The notes under the pieces: generated by a model
Told to the model about the DNA's origin: nothing
What the model saw: only the letters and a program-made list of their open reading frames with translations
The model's database searches: none
Shown: in pieces, positions 43,665 through 53,334 of the stretch
Position numbering within the stretch: the stretch's first letter is position 1
Layout of the letters: every line of letters begins with the position of its first letter
Assembly: GCA_019448385.1 (NCBI GenBank)
Contig: JAGTXO010000020.1
Span: 558,001 to 622,000, forward strand
Source: Diacronema lutheri
Taxonomy: Eukaryota; Haptophyta; Pavlovophyceae; Pavlovales; Pavlovaceae
DNA length: 64,000 nucleotides
Reading direction: 5' to 3'
Made by a program: the position numbers and the translations under genes

Positions 43665-45698
43665 TTAGGCTGCTACGCCACACCTCGTTCGCTCGGCCAG
43701 CTCTCCCCGGCTGGCGGGCAAGCTCGAGGCCAACAGCCGTTCCAGCAGCACGAGACGCTCGCCCATGGCCGTGCGCTCGCTCTCGAACGCGGCGATTGCG
43801 TTGAGGAGCAGGTTTTCGCGGCCACGTCCGAGCGCCACCTCGTCGGCCGCCGCCTCGAGCTGAGCGCGCACAGCACGCGCCTCGCGAACGTCAGCGCGGC
43901 GCGAGCGGAGCTGGGCGCGCAATTCCGCTTCGAGCGCAGCAAGCATTTCGAACGCAGAGTCGGGCGCGTCGCCACCGCCAAGGGCGCCCGCGACGGCCGC
44001 GCGGGTCGAGACGGCGTGGGCAGCGCCGAGCGCATCGGGCCCGACGCTGAGCGGCGCGCGCAGCTCGTGCGCGATCGCCAGCACATCGGCTGCACGCTCG
44101 GCGAGGCGCTGCTCGGCGCGGCGCGCGATGGCGCGCTGCTGCTCTTCCTGCTGCCGCGCACGCTGCATGAGGAGGGCGACGGTCTCCTCGAGCGCCACCA
44201 CCTCGGCAGCGAGCGCGGGCGCATCGAGGCGGCGCGCGCTCCGCACGCCACGTTGGTCTGCGCGCGTGCCGTCATCCGCGGCGCTCACGCCGTCCAACGA
44301 GCGCACATCATCGCCAGCCGACGACGACGGACGTGATGAGCAGGTGGGCTCGCGCGATGCGCGCTCGGCGGCGCGCTCGAGCCGCGCGCGCAGCGACTCG
44401 GCGCCTCCGCCGACCCCGGTCGCCGCAGGCCGCATCATCGGCTCGGCGTTCGCGGCGGAAGCGATGTCCGCCTCGGGGCGCACGCGCGACGCCTCGCTGC
44501 CCGCGGTCTCAACCGGCGCGGCATCGCGTTTGTCGCCAACGCGCGAGTGCACGCGCACAGTCGACTTGCGCGCCGGCAGCGCATCCGTCGCGTCCTCTCG
44601 CGCCGGAGGCCAGCGCGGCGGCTCGTAGGCCGGGCGCGCGCACACCCACTCGCGGTGCGCGACGGGTGCGGCAGCGGCGAGGACAGCACGCGCGCCCGCG
44701 CCACTGAGCGCGTCGCACGAGGCGGTCGCGACAAAGCGCTGCAGCCTGCGGCCCCAGCCGAGGGTTGCAACCGTCGCCGGCAGCGCGCGGTCAGACGGGT
44801 CGACGCACAGCAGCACCGTGCACGCGGCCGCGCGCTCGAGGTGCGGCTTGAGAGCGCGCGTGAGGGTTGACTCGCGCCAGCCGACAGGGCCGCCACTAGC
44901 GCGGCCATTGCCACCGCTGCCACCGCCCGCCGCGCTCGCCGAGCCGGCGAGCGCGCGCAGCACCGCGCAGAGAGCGCCGTGCGCGTGCGTGCCGCGCTGC
45001 GCGGGCTGCGGCCCGCGCAGCGCGTGCGCGGGCGCGGGCGCGCCGAGCTCGACGGCGAGGAGCTCAGCGCTCGCGCTGGGCGAGCAGTACTCGGCCGTAA
45101 CGACGGTGTGCGCGCGCGACAGCTCGGCCGAGCCAAGCACGCACCGCGCGCGCGCGCCCACCGCCCTGCGCACCGCCTCGTGCACGTCGGCCGCGCAGCA
45201 GAGCGGCAGCATGCGCGCGCGCGCGGGGTCGACGACGGGTGCCGGCCCGTTCGGTGCGAGCAAGTCGTAGCGCGCCGCCGCTGCCGGGCCCGAGCGTGCG
45301 CCGCCCTCGCCGCCCGCACCGCTCGCGCCGTCCAGCACGAGCGCTGCGCGGAGCGCGAGCGAATCGCCGTGCGCGCGCGCGGCGGCGACGAGATCGCACA
45401 AGGCGCGCACAACGACACCCAACTCGCCGTCGGCCATGCCGAAGAGCGCGAAGCTCTTGCCGCTCCGCTCAGCGCCCGTGGCGATGATCGCGGCGCTCCG
45501 TCCGGCGAGGACCGCCTCGACGAGCGGGAGCGCTGCCTGCTCGTAAAGCCGCTCGCCATCAAGGTTGCCCGCGAAGAGGCCGTCGAATTGGAAGGCGCGG
45601 CGCGGCGTCTCCACCACGTGCTGCTGCATGTGCAGTCGCACAAGCTCGGCCGGCGGCGACGACGCCGGGCGGCAGCGCACTGCGACCGTCAGCCGCAT
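43665..45698 (-). CDS. Divergent kinesin-like protein
   Basis: Single exon, 677 residues from the ATG at 45698. The order of motifs is that of a kinesin motor: AVRCRP at the N-terminus, FQFDGLFAGNLDGERLYEQA, a P-loop GAERSGKSFALFG (about 75-87; consensus GQTGSGKTYTM.G), a switch I-like SAELSRAHTVVTAEY, and VGWRESTLTRALKPHLE with VLLCVDPSD. The switch I NxxSSRSH and switch II DLAGSE signatures are badly degraded (LLAVELGAPAPAHAL), so nucleotide-dependent motility is doubtful. The C-terminal 250 residues are coiled coil (EVVALEETVALLMQRARQQE and similar). It may be a non-motile or highly derived kinesin acting as a microtubule-associated scaffold. The start codon is 35 bases from the divergent gene at 45734. 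Confidence 0.75.
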   Translation of the reverse strand: MRLTVAVRCRPASSPPAELVRLHMQQHVVETPRRAFQFDGLFAGNLDGERLYEQAALPLVEAVLAGRSAAIIATGAERSGKSFALFGMADGELGVVVRALCDLVAAARAHGDSLALRAALVLDGASGAGGEGGARSGPAAAARYDLLAPNGPAPVVDPARARMLPLCCAADVHEAVRRAVGARARCVLGSAELSRAHTVVTAEYCSPSASAELLAVELGAPAPAHALRGPQPAQRGTHAHGALCAVLRALAGSASAAGGGSGGNGRASGGPVGWRESTLTRALKPHLERAAACTVLLCVDPSDRALPATVATLGWGRRLQRFVATASCDALSGAGARAVLAAAAPVAHREWVCARPAYEPPRWPPAREDATDALPARKSTVRVHSRVGDKRDAAPVETAGSEASRVRPEADIASAANAEPMMRPAATGVGGGAESLRARLERAAERASREPTCSSRPSSSAGDDVRSLDGVSAADDGTRADQRGVRSARRLDAPALAAEVVALEETVALLMQRARQQEEQQRAIARRAEQRLAERAADVLAIAHELRAPLSVGPDALGAAHAVSTRAAVAGALGGGDAPDSAFEMLAALEAELRAQLRSRRADVREARAVRAQLEAAADEVALGRGRENLLLNAIAAFESERTAMGERLVLLERLLASSLPASRGELAERTRCGVAA

Positions 45699-45733
45699 CG
45701 CGGTTCAAAACGTACGCGCGAAAAGGACGATCG

Positions 45734-47626
45734 ATGGCGGTCGTGACGCCGTCAGCTTGCCGACGCGTTCGGCTATCGTTCGCGGCGCTGGACGACGAGG
45801 GCGAGCGCGACGACGACGGCGCTCGCGACGAGCGGAGGGATAGATCGCTCCTCGTCGCACCGCGCCCTCTCGGCCTCGGCCAGCCGCTCGCCGCGCTCGT
45901 CCGGCTGCCGGCCGACGCGCCGGGCGAATGGTGCGGCTGCGAGATCGCGGTGGGCGCGCTGGGCGCGCTGTGCGTGTTCGATGCCGGCAGCGAGTCCGAC
46001 GCGCGCGTGCGCGCGCGCTTTGAGCTCGACTTGCCGCTTGCCGCCGCGTGCTGCGCGCCGCTCGCCAAGGCGGCGCCCGCGAGCGGGCGCAGCTCTGTCG
46101 GTGCCGAGCGCGGGGACGACGGCGCGACAGAGCCCCAATTGCTGCTCCTCGGCTGCGACGGCGCGCTTCGTGCGCTGCCGCTGCGCGTGCTGCACGAGCT
46201 GCGTGCCGGCCGCGCGGCGGTCGCGCCTCCGCCCGGCGCGCCTCCGCCCGGCGCGATCGCGCCGGTGCCGCGCGACACGCTGCGCGCCGTCCGCCTGCGC
46301 GCGCCGTGCGTCGCGCTGTGCGCGCGCGCCGGCCGCACGAGCGCGTTGCTCGCAGACGGCTCGGAGGTGTCGTTCGCGCACACGCGCAACGGCGCTGCGG
46401 GCGCGCGCGCCGCCGCGCCCGACGTGTGCGACGCCGCCTCCGGCGCCACGAGCGGAGGCGTGGCCTCCGGCGCCGCAAGCGGAGACATGGCCGATGTCAC
46501 CGAGCGGGGGCTGCGCGCGGCGCTGCAGTTGGTCGGCCGCTCCGAGGCGGCGCTCGGCGCGGCGCACGCCGCGCGCTCGGCGGCGGTCGCGCGCGCCGCT
46601 GCGCTCGCCGCTGCGTGGGCCGAGCGCTGCGCGCTGAGCGGCGCGCTCCTCACCGGCCCGCCCGACGCGAGCGGCGCAAAGCGCGCGCGCGGGCGCGGCG
46701 GCGCGCCACCGCTGTGCGCCGAGCGCGCGGCTGCGGCCGCCACGCCGAGCGCGGGCGCTGGACGCGCGCCACACGCGCTGCTCGTGCGCGTCGCGCTGGT
46801 CGGCTGCGCGGACGCGGCCGACGCCGCGACCTTCGCCGCCGCCGTCCCCGCCCCCGCCCCCGCCGGCGGCTTCGGCGTGAGGAGTGGACGGCTCGCATGC
46901 TTCCGCTCGTGTGCACTCGACACGCCGGCCGCGTTGCCCCCGCCGGCGGTGGCGCGCGCGGTGCGCGAGCGGGCTGACGGCGCGCGCGTCGACGCCATCC
47001 TCGAGCAGAGCGCGCGCGCCGCGGTCGCCGAGCTGGGCGCGCACGCGGGCGCCGTGCGCGTCGACGTGCTGATCGCACACACTCTCGACGAGCCGCGCGA
47101 CGGTGAGAGGGGCGGCGAGGTGGGCGGCGCGCTCGGCGGCGCGCGCGTGGCGCTACTACCCACCGCGGTCGCGCTCGCGCCGACATGCCGCCTCGCCGCC
47201 GCCGACGGCGCGCCGCCGGCGCTGCAGGCGCTCGCCGCGTCGCACGTGCGCGCGGCCGTCGCGGCCGGCGCGTGCGCGCCACATCCGCGCGCCGCGGCCG
47301 GTGGCGCACCGCCGCTGTTGCGCGTGCTCCAACAGGTCGCGCCGTGTGGCGCGCCGTCGCCGCCGCCGCCCCTTGCCGCGGCGCCTTCGCCGATGGCCGC
47401 GCGCGCGCGCGTGCGCTCGGCGGTGCAGGCCCTCGTCCCGTCGCAGGCGGCGCTTGCCGCGCTCGCCGACGACGCGGCAGAGTGCGCGGCGCTGCGCCGG
47501 TCGGGCGCGCCGGTCGAGGGTACTTCGGTTGCGCTCGTGCGTGCACTCGTGGGCGAGTGGGCGCGCGTGCGCGCCGTGCTGCGCGCCGTGGACGCTGAGC
47601 TGGGCTGGGCACGTTTCGAAATATAA
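45734..47626 (+). CDS. Unrecognised Ala-rich protein, divergent partner of the kinesin
   Basis: A frame of 630 residues from the ATG at 45734 to a TAA. The N-terminal half has short hydrophobic strands spaced like a beta-propeller or beta-sandwich (CEIAVGALGALCVFD, QLLLLGCDGALRALPL, CVALCARAGRTSALLADG). The C-terminal half is mostly helical, with LLVRVALVGC and VDVLIAHTL strands and a helical end (VALVRALVGEWARVRAVLRA). Composition is proteinaceous and the frame ends cleanly before the convergent OTU gene. No family can be named. The strand-like first half recalls proteins of Fanconi-core type, but that is too weak to call. It probably shares a promoter with the kinesin. Confidence 0.55.
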   Translation: MAVVTPSACRRVRLSFAALDDEGERDDDGARDERRDRSLLVAPRPLGLGQPLAALVRLPADAPGEWCGCEIAVGALGALCVFDAGSESDARVRARFELDLPLAAACCAPLAKAAPASGRSSVGAERGDDGATEPQLLLLGCDGALRALPLRVLHELRAGRAAVAPPPGAPPPGAIAPVPRDTLRAVRLRAPCVALCARAGRTSALLADGSEVSFAHTRNGAAGARAAAPDVCDAASGATSGGVASGAASGDMADVTERGLRAALQLVGRSEAALGAAHAARSAAVARAAALAAAWAERCALSGALLTGPPDASGAKRARGRGGAPPLCAERAAAAATPSAGAGRAPHALLVRVALVGCADAADAATFAAAVPAPAPAGGFGVRSGRLACFRSCALDTPAALPPPAVARAVRERADGARVDAILEQSARAAVAELGAHAGAVRVDVLIAHTLDEPRDGERGGEVGGALGGARVALLPTAVALAPTCRLAAADGAPPALQALAASHVRAAVAAGACAPHPRAAAGGAPPLLRVLQQVAPCGAPSPPPPLAAAPSPMAARARVRSAVQALVPSQAALAALADDAAECAALRRSGAPVEGTSVALVRALVGEWARVRAVLRAVDAELGWARFEI

Positions 47627-47738
47627 CTTAGTGCGGTGCCGAGCAGGCGGGCGGACGGTGCGAGTGCAGCGCATGCGGCAGTACAGTCGCGTGCTCTCGA
47701 GTCAGGGCAAACGGTCAGTGGCGTCAAGCAGTGGTCAG

Positions 47739-49901
47739 TTACTTTGCAGCGCGCGCGCCGTGCGCCTCGGTGGCCGCGAGCGTGCGCACGCTCCCGCCGT
47801 CGAGCGCGTCGTAGTGCGCGCCGCCGCGGTAGAGCACGTGTATCGGGCGCGCGATGGGCGCGTCAGCCGCGGAGGGCGGGAAGTAGCCGATTCGCTTGAA
47901 GAGGCCGGCCTCGCGCGTTGCCTCGAATACATGGACGTGCACGCCGCGCATGAGCGCGAACGCCGCGAGCTCGATCCCGCCGCCCCACGTGCCGCCGCTC
48001 GCCATCCGGCGCACGTACGCACTGATCGACGTGCCAGCGTCCCACCACACCCACTCGTGCAGCGGCGTCGCGCTGATCTCAGTGGCTGCGTGGCTGCCGA
48101 TGAAGGCCGCCACCTCGGCGCGCAGCGCGAGCGCGCTCGCGCCGCCACCCAGCCCGTGCGCGAGGGAGTGGAAGAGGCAGTTGCCGTCGCCCGGCTGCGG
48201 CACGACGCGCGCGCCGCTGAGGAGCACCGTCGCGGCCTCGGCCGCGCGCTGCGTCGAGCTCGGGCGCGAGCGCGCGTCCGGGTGGTCCGGCCTCTCCCGC
48301 GGGAAGTGCGGGCACTGGGCCGTCTCGTGCCCGCCGTCACACCGATCGCACACGAGCGCGGCCGGCGCGCCAACCGCGCACTCCGCCGCCGCCGCCGGGT
48401 CGGCCATCGGCCCGGCGGGCTCAGCCGCCGCCGTCGGGTCGGCGCGCGCGTCCGCGGCGGGGTCGGCGGTAAGGCCCGTACCCGCCACGTCGGGCAGCGC
48501 CGGACGCCAGCGCGCGGGCAGCCGGGGCAGCGCGTATCCGCCATACGCGCCAGAGCCGGACCGCCTGTCGCCGGCGCGGCCACCGGGCGCGCCGCCGCCA
48601 CCGCCACCGCCGGCACCGTCGCCGGCCGCGGCGGCCGCGGCGGCTTCGGACGTCGCAGGCGCGGCGTCGTCCGCGGCGTCGGCGGCGTCCACCTGCCGTC
48701 GGAGCTGCACGCGCCGCCGGCTGACGTAGCGCGAGAGGCCCCCATCCGATGCCGCGTGCGTGAGCGCGACGGGCGGCGCGCGCGCGGTCGGCGGCGCGTG
48801 GGACGCCGTGGCGCGGAGCGGCGAGGGCGAGCGCGCGCGTGCGGCGTGCGAGCCGCTCGCGCCGCCCTCCATCGCAAAGTGCTCGGGCCACGCGCGCCAG
48901 CTGCCGAGCGCGTGCTGCTGCTGCGGCTGCTGCTCGCACGCCGCGGCGGCCGGCGCAGCCGCGCGCGCGCCTGCCGACGTCGATGGCGGCACGAGCGGCG
49001 CGTCGGGCTCGGCCGAGGCGAGCTGGCGGGCCAGGCGCGCGCGCTGCGGTGGCGAGTCGCCATCGTTCTTCAGCCGCCGCCTGCCCGCGCCAAACAGCCC
49101 GCCACCGCCTCCGCTTCCGCCTCCGCCTCCGCCCCCACCCCCACCTCCGCCTCCGCCCCCACATCCGCGGCTCACCGCCGCCGCACGGCCGCGGGCGGTG
49201 TCGGCTGCGCCCGGCTTTGCAGCGACGAGCCGAAGCAGCGGCACTGCCGTCAGACGAGGAGGCGGCGGCGGCGGCGGGAGCTGCGCCACTTCGCTCCGCT
49301 CATCCGCGCCGTCCACACGCGCGCCGTCCATGGCTCCGTGCGCGCGCTCTGAGGCGGAGGCGCGGCGCGGCGGGCGGCCGCGCGCAATTGCGCGGCGCGG
49401 CGCGCTTCGCCGCGGCTGCGCACCGGCTGCAGCGGTCGCCAGCGCGCCGGCGCGCGGCGCGCACACCGGCTCGTACTCATGCTCTGCCGCAGCGGGCGCG
49501 CCAGCCGTCGTCGCCGCCGCCTCGTCCTCGCCACGCGGCCGATGCGCGCGCAGCTCGCGCTCGAGCTGCGCTGCGGAGCTGGCCGTGCACAGCCGGCCGA
49601 TCGCGCCGCGGCGGAAGCGCGCGGAGCGGCGCGAGGGCGAGGCGGATACCGGGCCGAGCACGCGCAGCTCAGCCGCGCCCACGAGCAGCGCCTGCCCCAC
49701 TACCGCGGCGCGCTCGGGCGTGCCGGCGCGCGCCGCGCCAGTGGCTGGCGCGCGCGCGGCCGGCTCGGACGCGGACGCATCGGTCCACGCGCCGCGCCAG
49801 ATGCGCTCGGTCGCGAGCGAGAGCTCGTCCAAGCGCGCCGAAAGGTACTGCGTGAGCCCGCCTTGCGCCGCCGTCGCAGCCGACCCGTCGTCGCAGCTCA
49901 T
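47739..49901 (-). CDS. OTU-family cysteine protease (deubiquitinase) with zinc knuckle
   Basis: Single exon, 720 residues from the ATG at 49901. The C-terminal OTU domain (about 555-705) has the catalytic block VPQPGDGNCLFHSLAHGL with the D-G-N-C nucleophile, a middle stretch EVAAFIGSH ... WGGGIELAAFALMRGVHVHV, and a late HYDAL giving the catalytic His. A CCHC zinc knuckle (CDRCDGGHETAQC) lies just before it at about residue 520. The N-terminal 500 residues are low-complexity with Gly, Ala and Gln runs. OTU proteases remove ubiquitin or ubiquitin-like modifiers; substrate choice is not readable. The gene is divergent from the STAND-ankyrin gene with about 105 bases between start codons, so the two may be co-regulated. 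Confidence 0.88.
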   Translation of the reverse strand: MSCDDGSAATAAQGGLTQYLSARLDELSLATERIWRGAWTDASASEPAARAPATGAARAGTPERAAVVGQALLVGAAELRVLGPVSASPSRRSARFRRGAIGRLCTASSAAQLERELRAHRPRGEDEAAATTAGAPAAAEHEYEPVCAPRAGALATAAAGAQPRRSAPRRAIARGRPPRRASASERAHGAMDGARVDGADERSEVAQLPPPPPPPRLTAVPLLRLVAAKPGAADTARGRAAAVSRGCGGGGGGGGGGGGGGGSGGGGGLFGAGRRRLKNDGDSPPQRARLARQLASAEPDAPLVPPSTSAGARAAAPAAAACEQQPQQQHALGSWRAWPEHFAMEGGASGSHAARARSPSPLRATASHAPPTARAPPVALTHAASDGGLSRYVSRRRVQLRRQVDAADAADDAAPATSEAAAAAAAGDGAGGGGGGGAPGGRAGDRRSGSGAYGGYALPRLPARWRPALPDVAGTGLTADPAADARADPTAAAEPAGPMADPAAAAECAVGAPAALVCDRCDGGHETAQCPHFPRERPDHPDARSRPSSTQRAAEAATVLLSGARVVPQPGDGNCLFHSLAHGLGGGASALALRAEVAAFIGSHAATEISATPLHEWVWWDAGTSISAYVRRMASGGTWGGGIELAAFALMRGVHVHVFEATREAGLFKRIGYFPPSAADAPIARPIHVLYRGGAHYDALDGGSVRTLAATEAHGARAAK

Positions 49902-50006
49902 GAACGCCACGCCCTTTGTCGCGAGGGATCCTGAACTGCGGCGCGCTTCCGCTGCGCTCAAATTCCGCGCCGAGTTTAGAAGCGGCGGCCACAGGCCCGC
50001 ATATGA

Positions 50007-53000
50007 ATGGCGAGCGGGGCGATCTTTGTGCTCGGCGAAAGCGAGCTGGCCAAGCTGTGGGACGGCACGGCGGCTGCGCCTCCTGCACTTGTCCTGCCCG
50101 GCGCACTCGACGCCGCGCTCGCCGCGACGCTCGACGCCGGAGGCCTCGCCGGCCGGCGCGAGCTGCTCGCGCGCATCGACACGTGGGCGGCGGACGAGCG
50201 CGCGCCCGAGCGGCTGCTGCTGCTTCTCGGCCCGGCGTGCTCGGGCAAGACTGCCGTCGTCGCGCACCTTGTTGCGGCCGCCGTCACCGCCGCGAGCGCG
50301 CAGCCCGCCGCGCGCACCGTCGCCGCACACGCGTGCGTGCGGTCGTCGGCCGAGTCGCTCGACGGCGCGCGCATCGTGCGCAGCTTGGCCGCGCAGCTGC
50401 GCGGCCAGCTACCCGAGTATGACGCGCTGCTGCGCGCGCGCGCCGAGCTCGCCGACCAGCTGCGTGCCGACGCCGACGCCGCCAGCCCGCTGAGCGCGGC
50501 GCGCGCGCTCGATCTCGCCGAGCGCGCGCTCTGGGCGCCGCTCCGTCGACTCGCGCGCGCGCCGCGCCGGGTCGAGCGGCTCGCGCACGGCGCCCCGGAC
50601 GGCGGCGGCGACGGTTGCGGTTGTGGCGCGCTGCTCATTGCCATCGACGGCGTCGACTGCGGCACCGCGCCCGCCGCCCTGCTCGCCCACGCGCTCGATC
50701 GGCTGCCACGATGGCTGCGCATCGTCGCGACCGCGCGCGCGAGCTCGCGCGCGGCGAGCGAGCTCGGCGCAGCGGAGCGGGCGGGCGAGCTCGCGCGCGC
50801 GCCGGCCGTGCGTATCGAACGGATCGGCTGCGGCGACGCGGCCGCCGAGCGCGAGGCGGACGAGGCGATCGTCGCGTTGTGCGCGCGCGAGCTCGCGCGC
50901 GCGCGCGCACGCGCGCGCGCCGGCGGCGGCGGCGGCGACGGCGAGCGTCTCGCGCGCGAGGCGCGGGCACTGGGCGCGGCGGCGGGCGGCGACTGGCGCT
51001 ACGCGCGCGCCGCGCTGCGCGACGCCGCGCGCGGCGCGCACGCGCCGCCGTCGGCGCGCGCTCGTGCCGGCGCGCCGAGCGGCGCGCCGGGCGGCGCCCT
51101 GCCCGCCGGCTTGGCGGCGGAATATGACGCGCTGCTCGAGCAGGCGCTGCCGGGCGCGGCCGCGCGCGAGCGTGGGCTGCCACTGCTGCAGCTTCTCGCC
51201 GCGCACGACGAGGGCGAGGACGCGGCGGGCCGGCCGCGCGGCGCACGCCCGCACGCCGCGTGCGCGCACGCGCTGCGCGCAGCCTTGCGCTGCGGCTGGC
51301 CGCGCCGCGCGGCGGGCATGCGCGAGGCGGGTGCGGCCGGGTTAAGCAAAGGTTGCGAGGCGCCCTTCGAGCACGACATTTCGCTGCTCGAGCCGCTCGT
51401 CGTGCGATTGGACGCCGATGCGCGCGGCCCGGCGCGCGCGCGTCTCGGCTCGCACGCGGTGCGCTCGTGGCTGGCGGCCGTGCGCGTGGCCGCGCCTTCC
51501 AGCGAAGTGGACGCCACCGCGGCGACGATGCCTGCCGCCACCGAGCGCGCGCTGCCCTTGTGCGCGGCGGGGCACGCCGCGCTCGCGATCTGGGCCCTCG
51601 CGCGCGCGATCGCTGCGTGCGCGCGCGCGCCGCCCTGCGCGCCGGCAGCGCCGCGCTTCGCCGACGTGCCGCGGCTGCCGCCAGCCGACGTGCCGCGGCA
51701 GCCTCCAGCCTACGAGTTGGAGTCCGCGGCGGCGATCGGCCGCATGCTTTGCGCGGCGGAGGCGGAGCTCGCACGGGACGATGGCCCGTTACCGTCCGCC
51801 GCCGACGCGCGCGCCGGCGCGGCCGCTTCGGTTGCGTCGCTCGCCGCGCGCGGCGCGGGCGCGTGCGCGGCGGGCGGCGGCGGCGGCGGCGAGGGCGAGG
51901 GCGAGCTGTGCGCCGCTGAGGCGCTGCGCTCGCTGCCGCTGCTGCTGCTGCGCGCGACGCTGCACCTGCTTGGCGCGTGTGGCGCGGCGCTGCGGCGCTC
52001 GGCACTGCCGCGCGTGGCGGCTGGCGGCGCGTGGCGCAGGGGAAAGGTGGCCGATGATGGCGGCGATGCCGACGCCGAAGGCGGAGGTGAGGGCGAGGGC
52101 GAGGATGGCGACGGTGTCGGTGGCGGCGGAGGTGAGGGCGAGGGCGAGGATGGCGACGGTGTCGGTGGCGGCGGAGGTGAGGGCGAGGGCGAGGATGGCG
52201 ACGGTGCGGTTGGCGGCGGAGGTGAGGGCGAGGGCGAGGATGGCGACGGTGCGGGTGGCGGCGGAGGTGAGGGCGAGGGCGAGGATGGCGACGGTGCGGG
52301 TGGCGGCGGAGGTGAGGGCGGCAATAGCGACAGCGACGACGACGACGACGACGAGAGCGAGAGCGATGGCGACGGCGACGGCGGCCAGCGCGAGCGCGAG
52401 CGCGGCGCGTGTGGCGACCGCCCCGCTGGCGCTGCGCGACACGCGCACGACGCGCCCGTCCGCCGAGCCGCGCGCTTGCTGCGCGCGTGCGCGCTCGCGC
52501 TGCGCGGCCAAGGTGCGTGCGCAGCGCGCGCCGGTCTGCTGGGCGCCGCGGACATCGCAGCGAGCGCGGGCGACGTCGACGCGACGCTCGCCATCCTGCG
52601 CGGCGTGGACGGCGGCGGCGGTGACGCCGATGCCGATGGCGGCGGCGGCGGCGACGGCGGCGCGGGCGCGCGCGGAGCGAGCGGCGCGCGCGCGCTTCGC
52701 GTCGCGTGCCGGCACGGGCGCGTGGCCCTCGCGCGCGCGCTGCTCGCGCTTGGCGCGCCGCTCGCCGATGCGCCCGCCGAGCGCGCGCCGCCCGCCGCGC
52801 CGGACGGCGAGCGCTGGCCCGCGTTGCACGAGGCGTGCGCCGCCGGCTGCGCGCCGCTGCTCGAGCTGCTGCTGCGCGCGCGCGCCGACGCGCGCGCGGC
52901 TTCGGGCGCGGCGCGCGTGACGGCGCTGCACGCGGCGGCCGCGCACGGGCGCGCGCGCTGCGCGCGCCGGCTCATCCGCGCGCGCGCGCACGTCGACGCG

Positions 53001-53284
53001 CGCACGGCGAGCGGCTCGAGCGCTCTGATGGACGCGGCGATCGGCGGGCACGCGGCGTGCGTGGTGGTGCTGCTGCGCGCGGGCGCGGAGGCGCAGGCGG
53101 CGGACCGCTCGGGGTGGAGCGCGCTGATGCTGTGCGCGAGCCGCGGGCACCTCGCCGCCGCCACCGCGCTTCTCACGCGCGTGCACGCCGCGCGGCGGCC
53201 GACGCGGCGGCGGCCGCGCGGCGCGCGCGACGGCCCTGCCGACGCGCCGCCTGCCGCCGCCGCCGGCACGCCCGGCGTCGAGGA

Positions 53285-53334
<50 letters not shown>

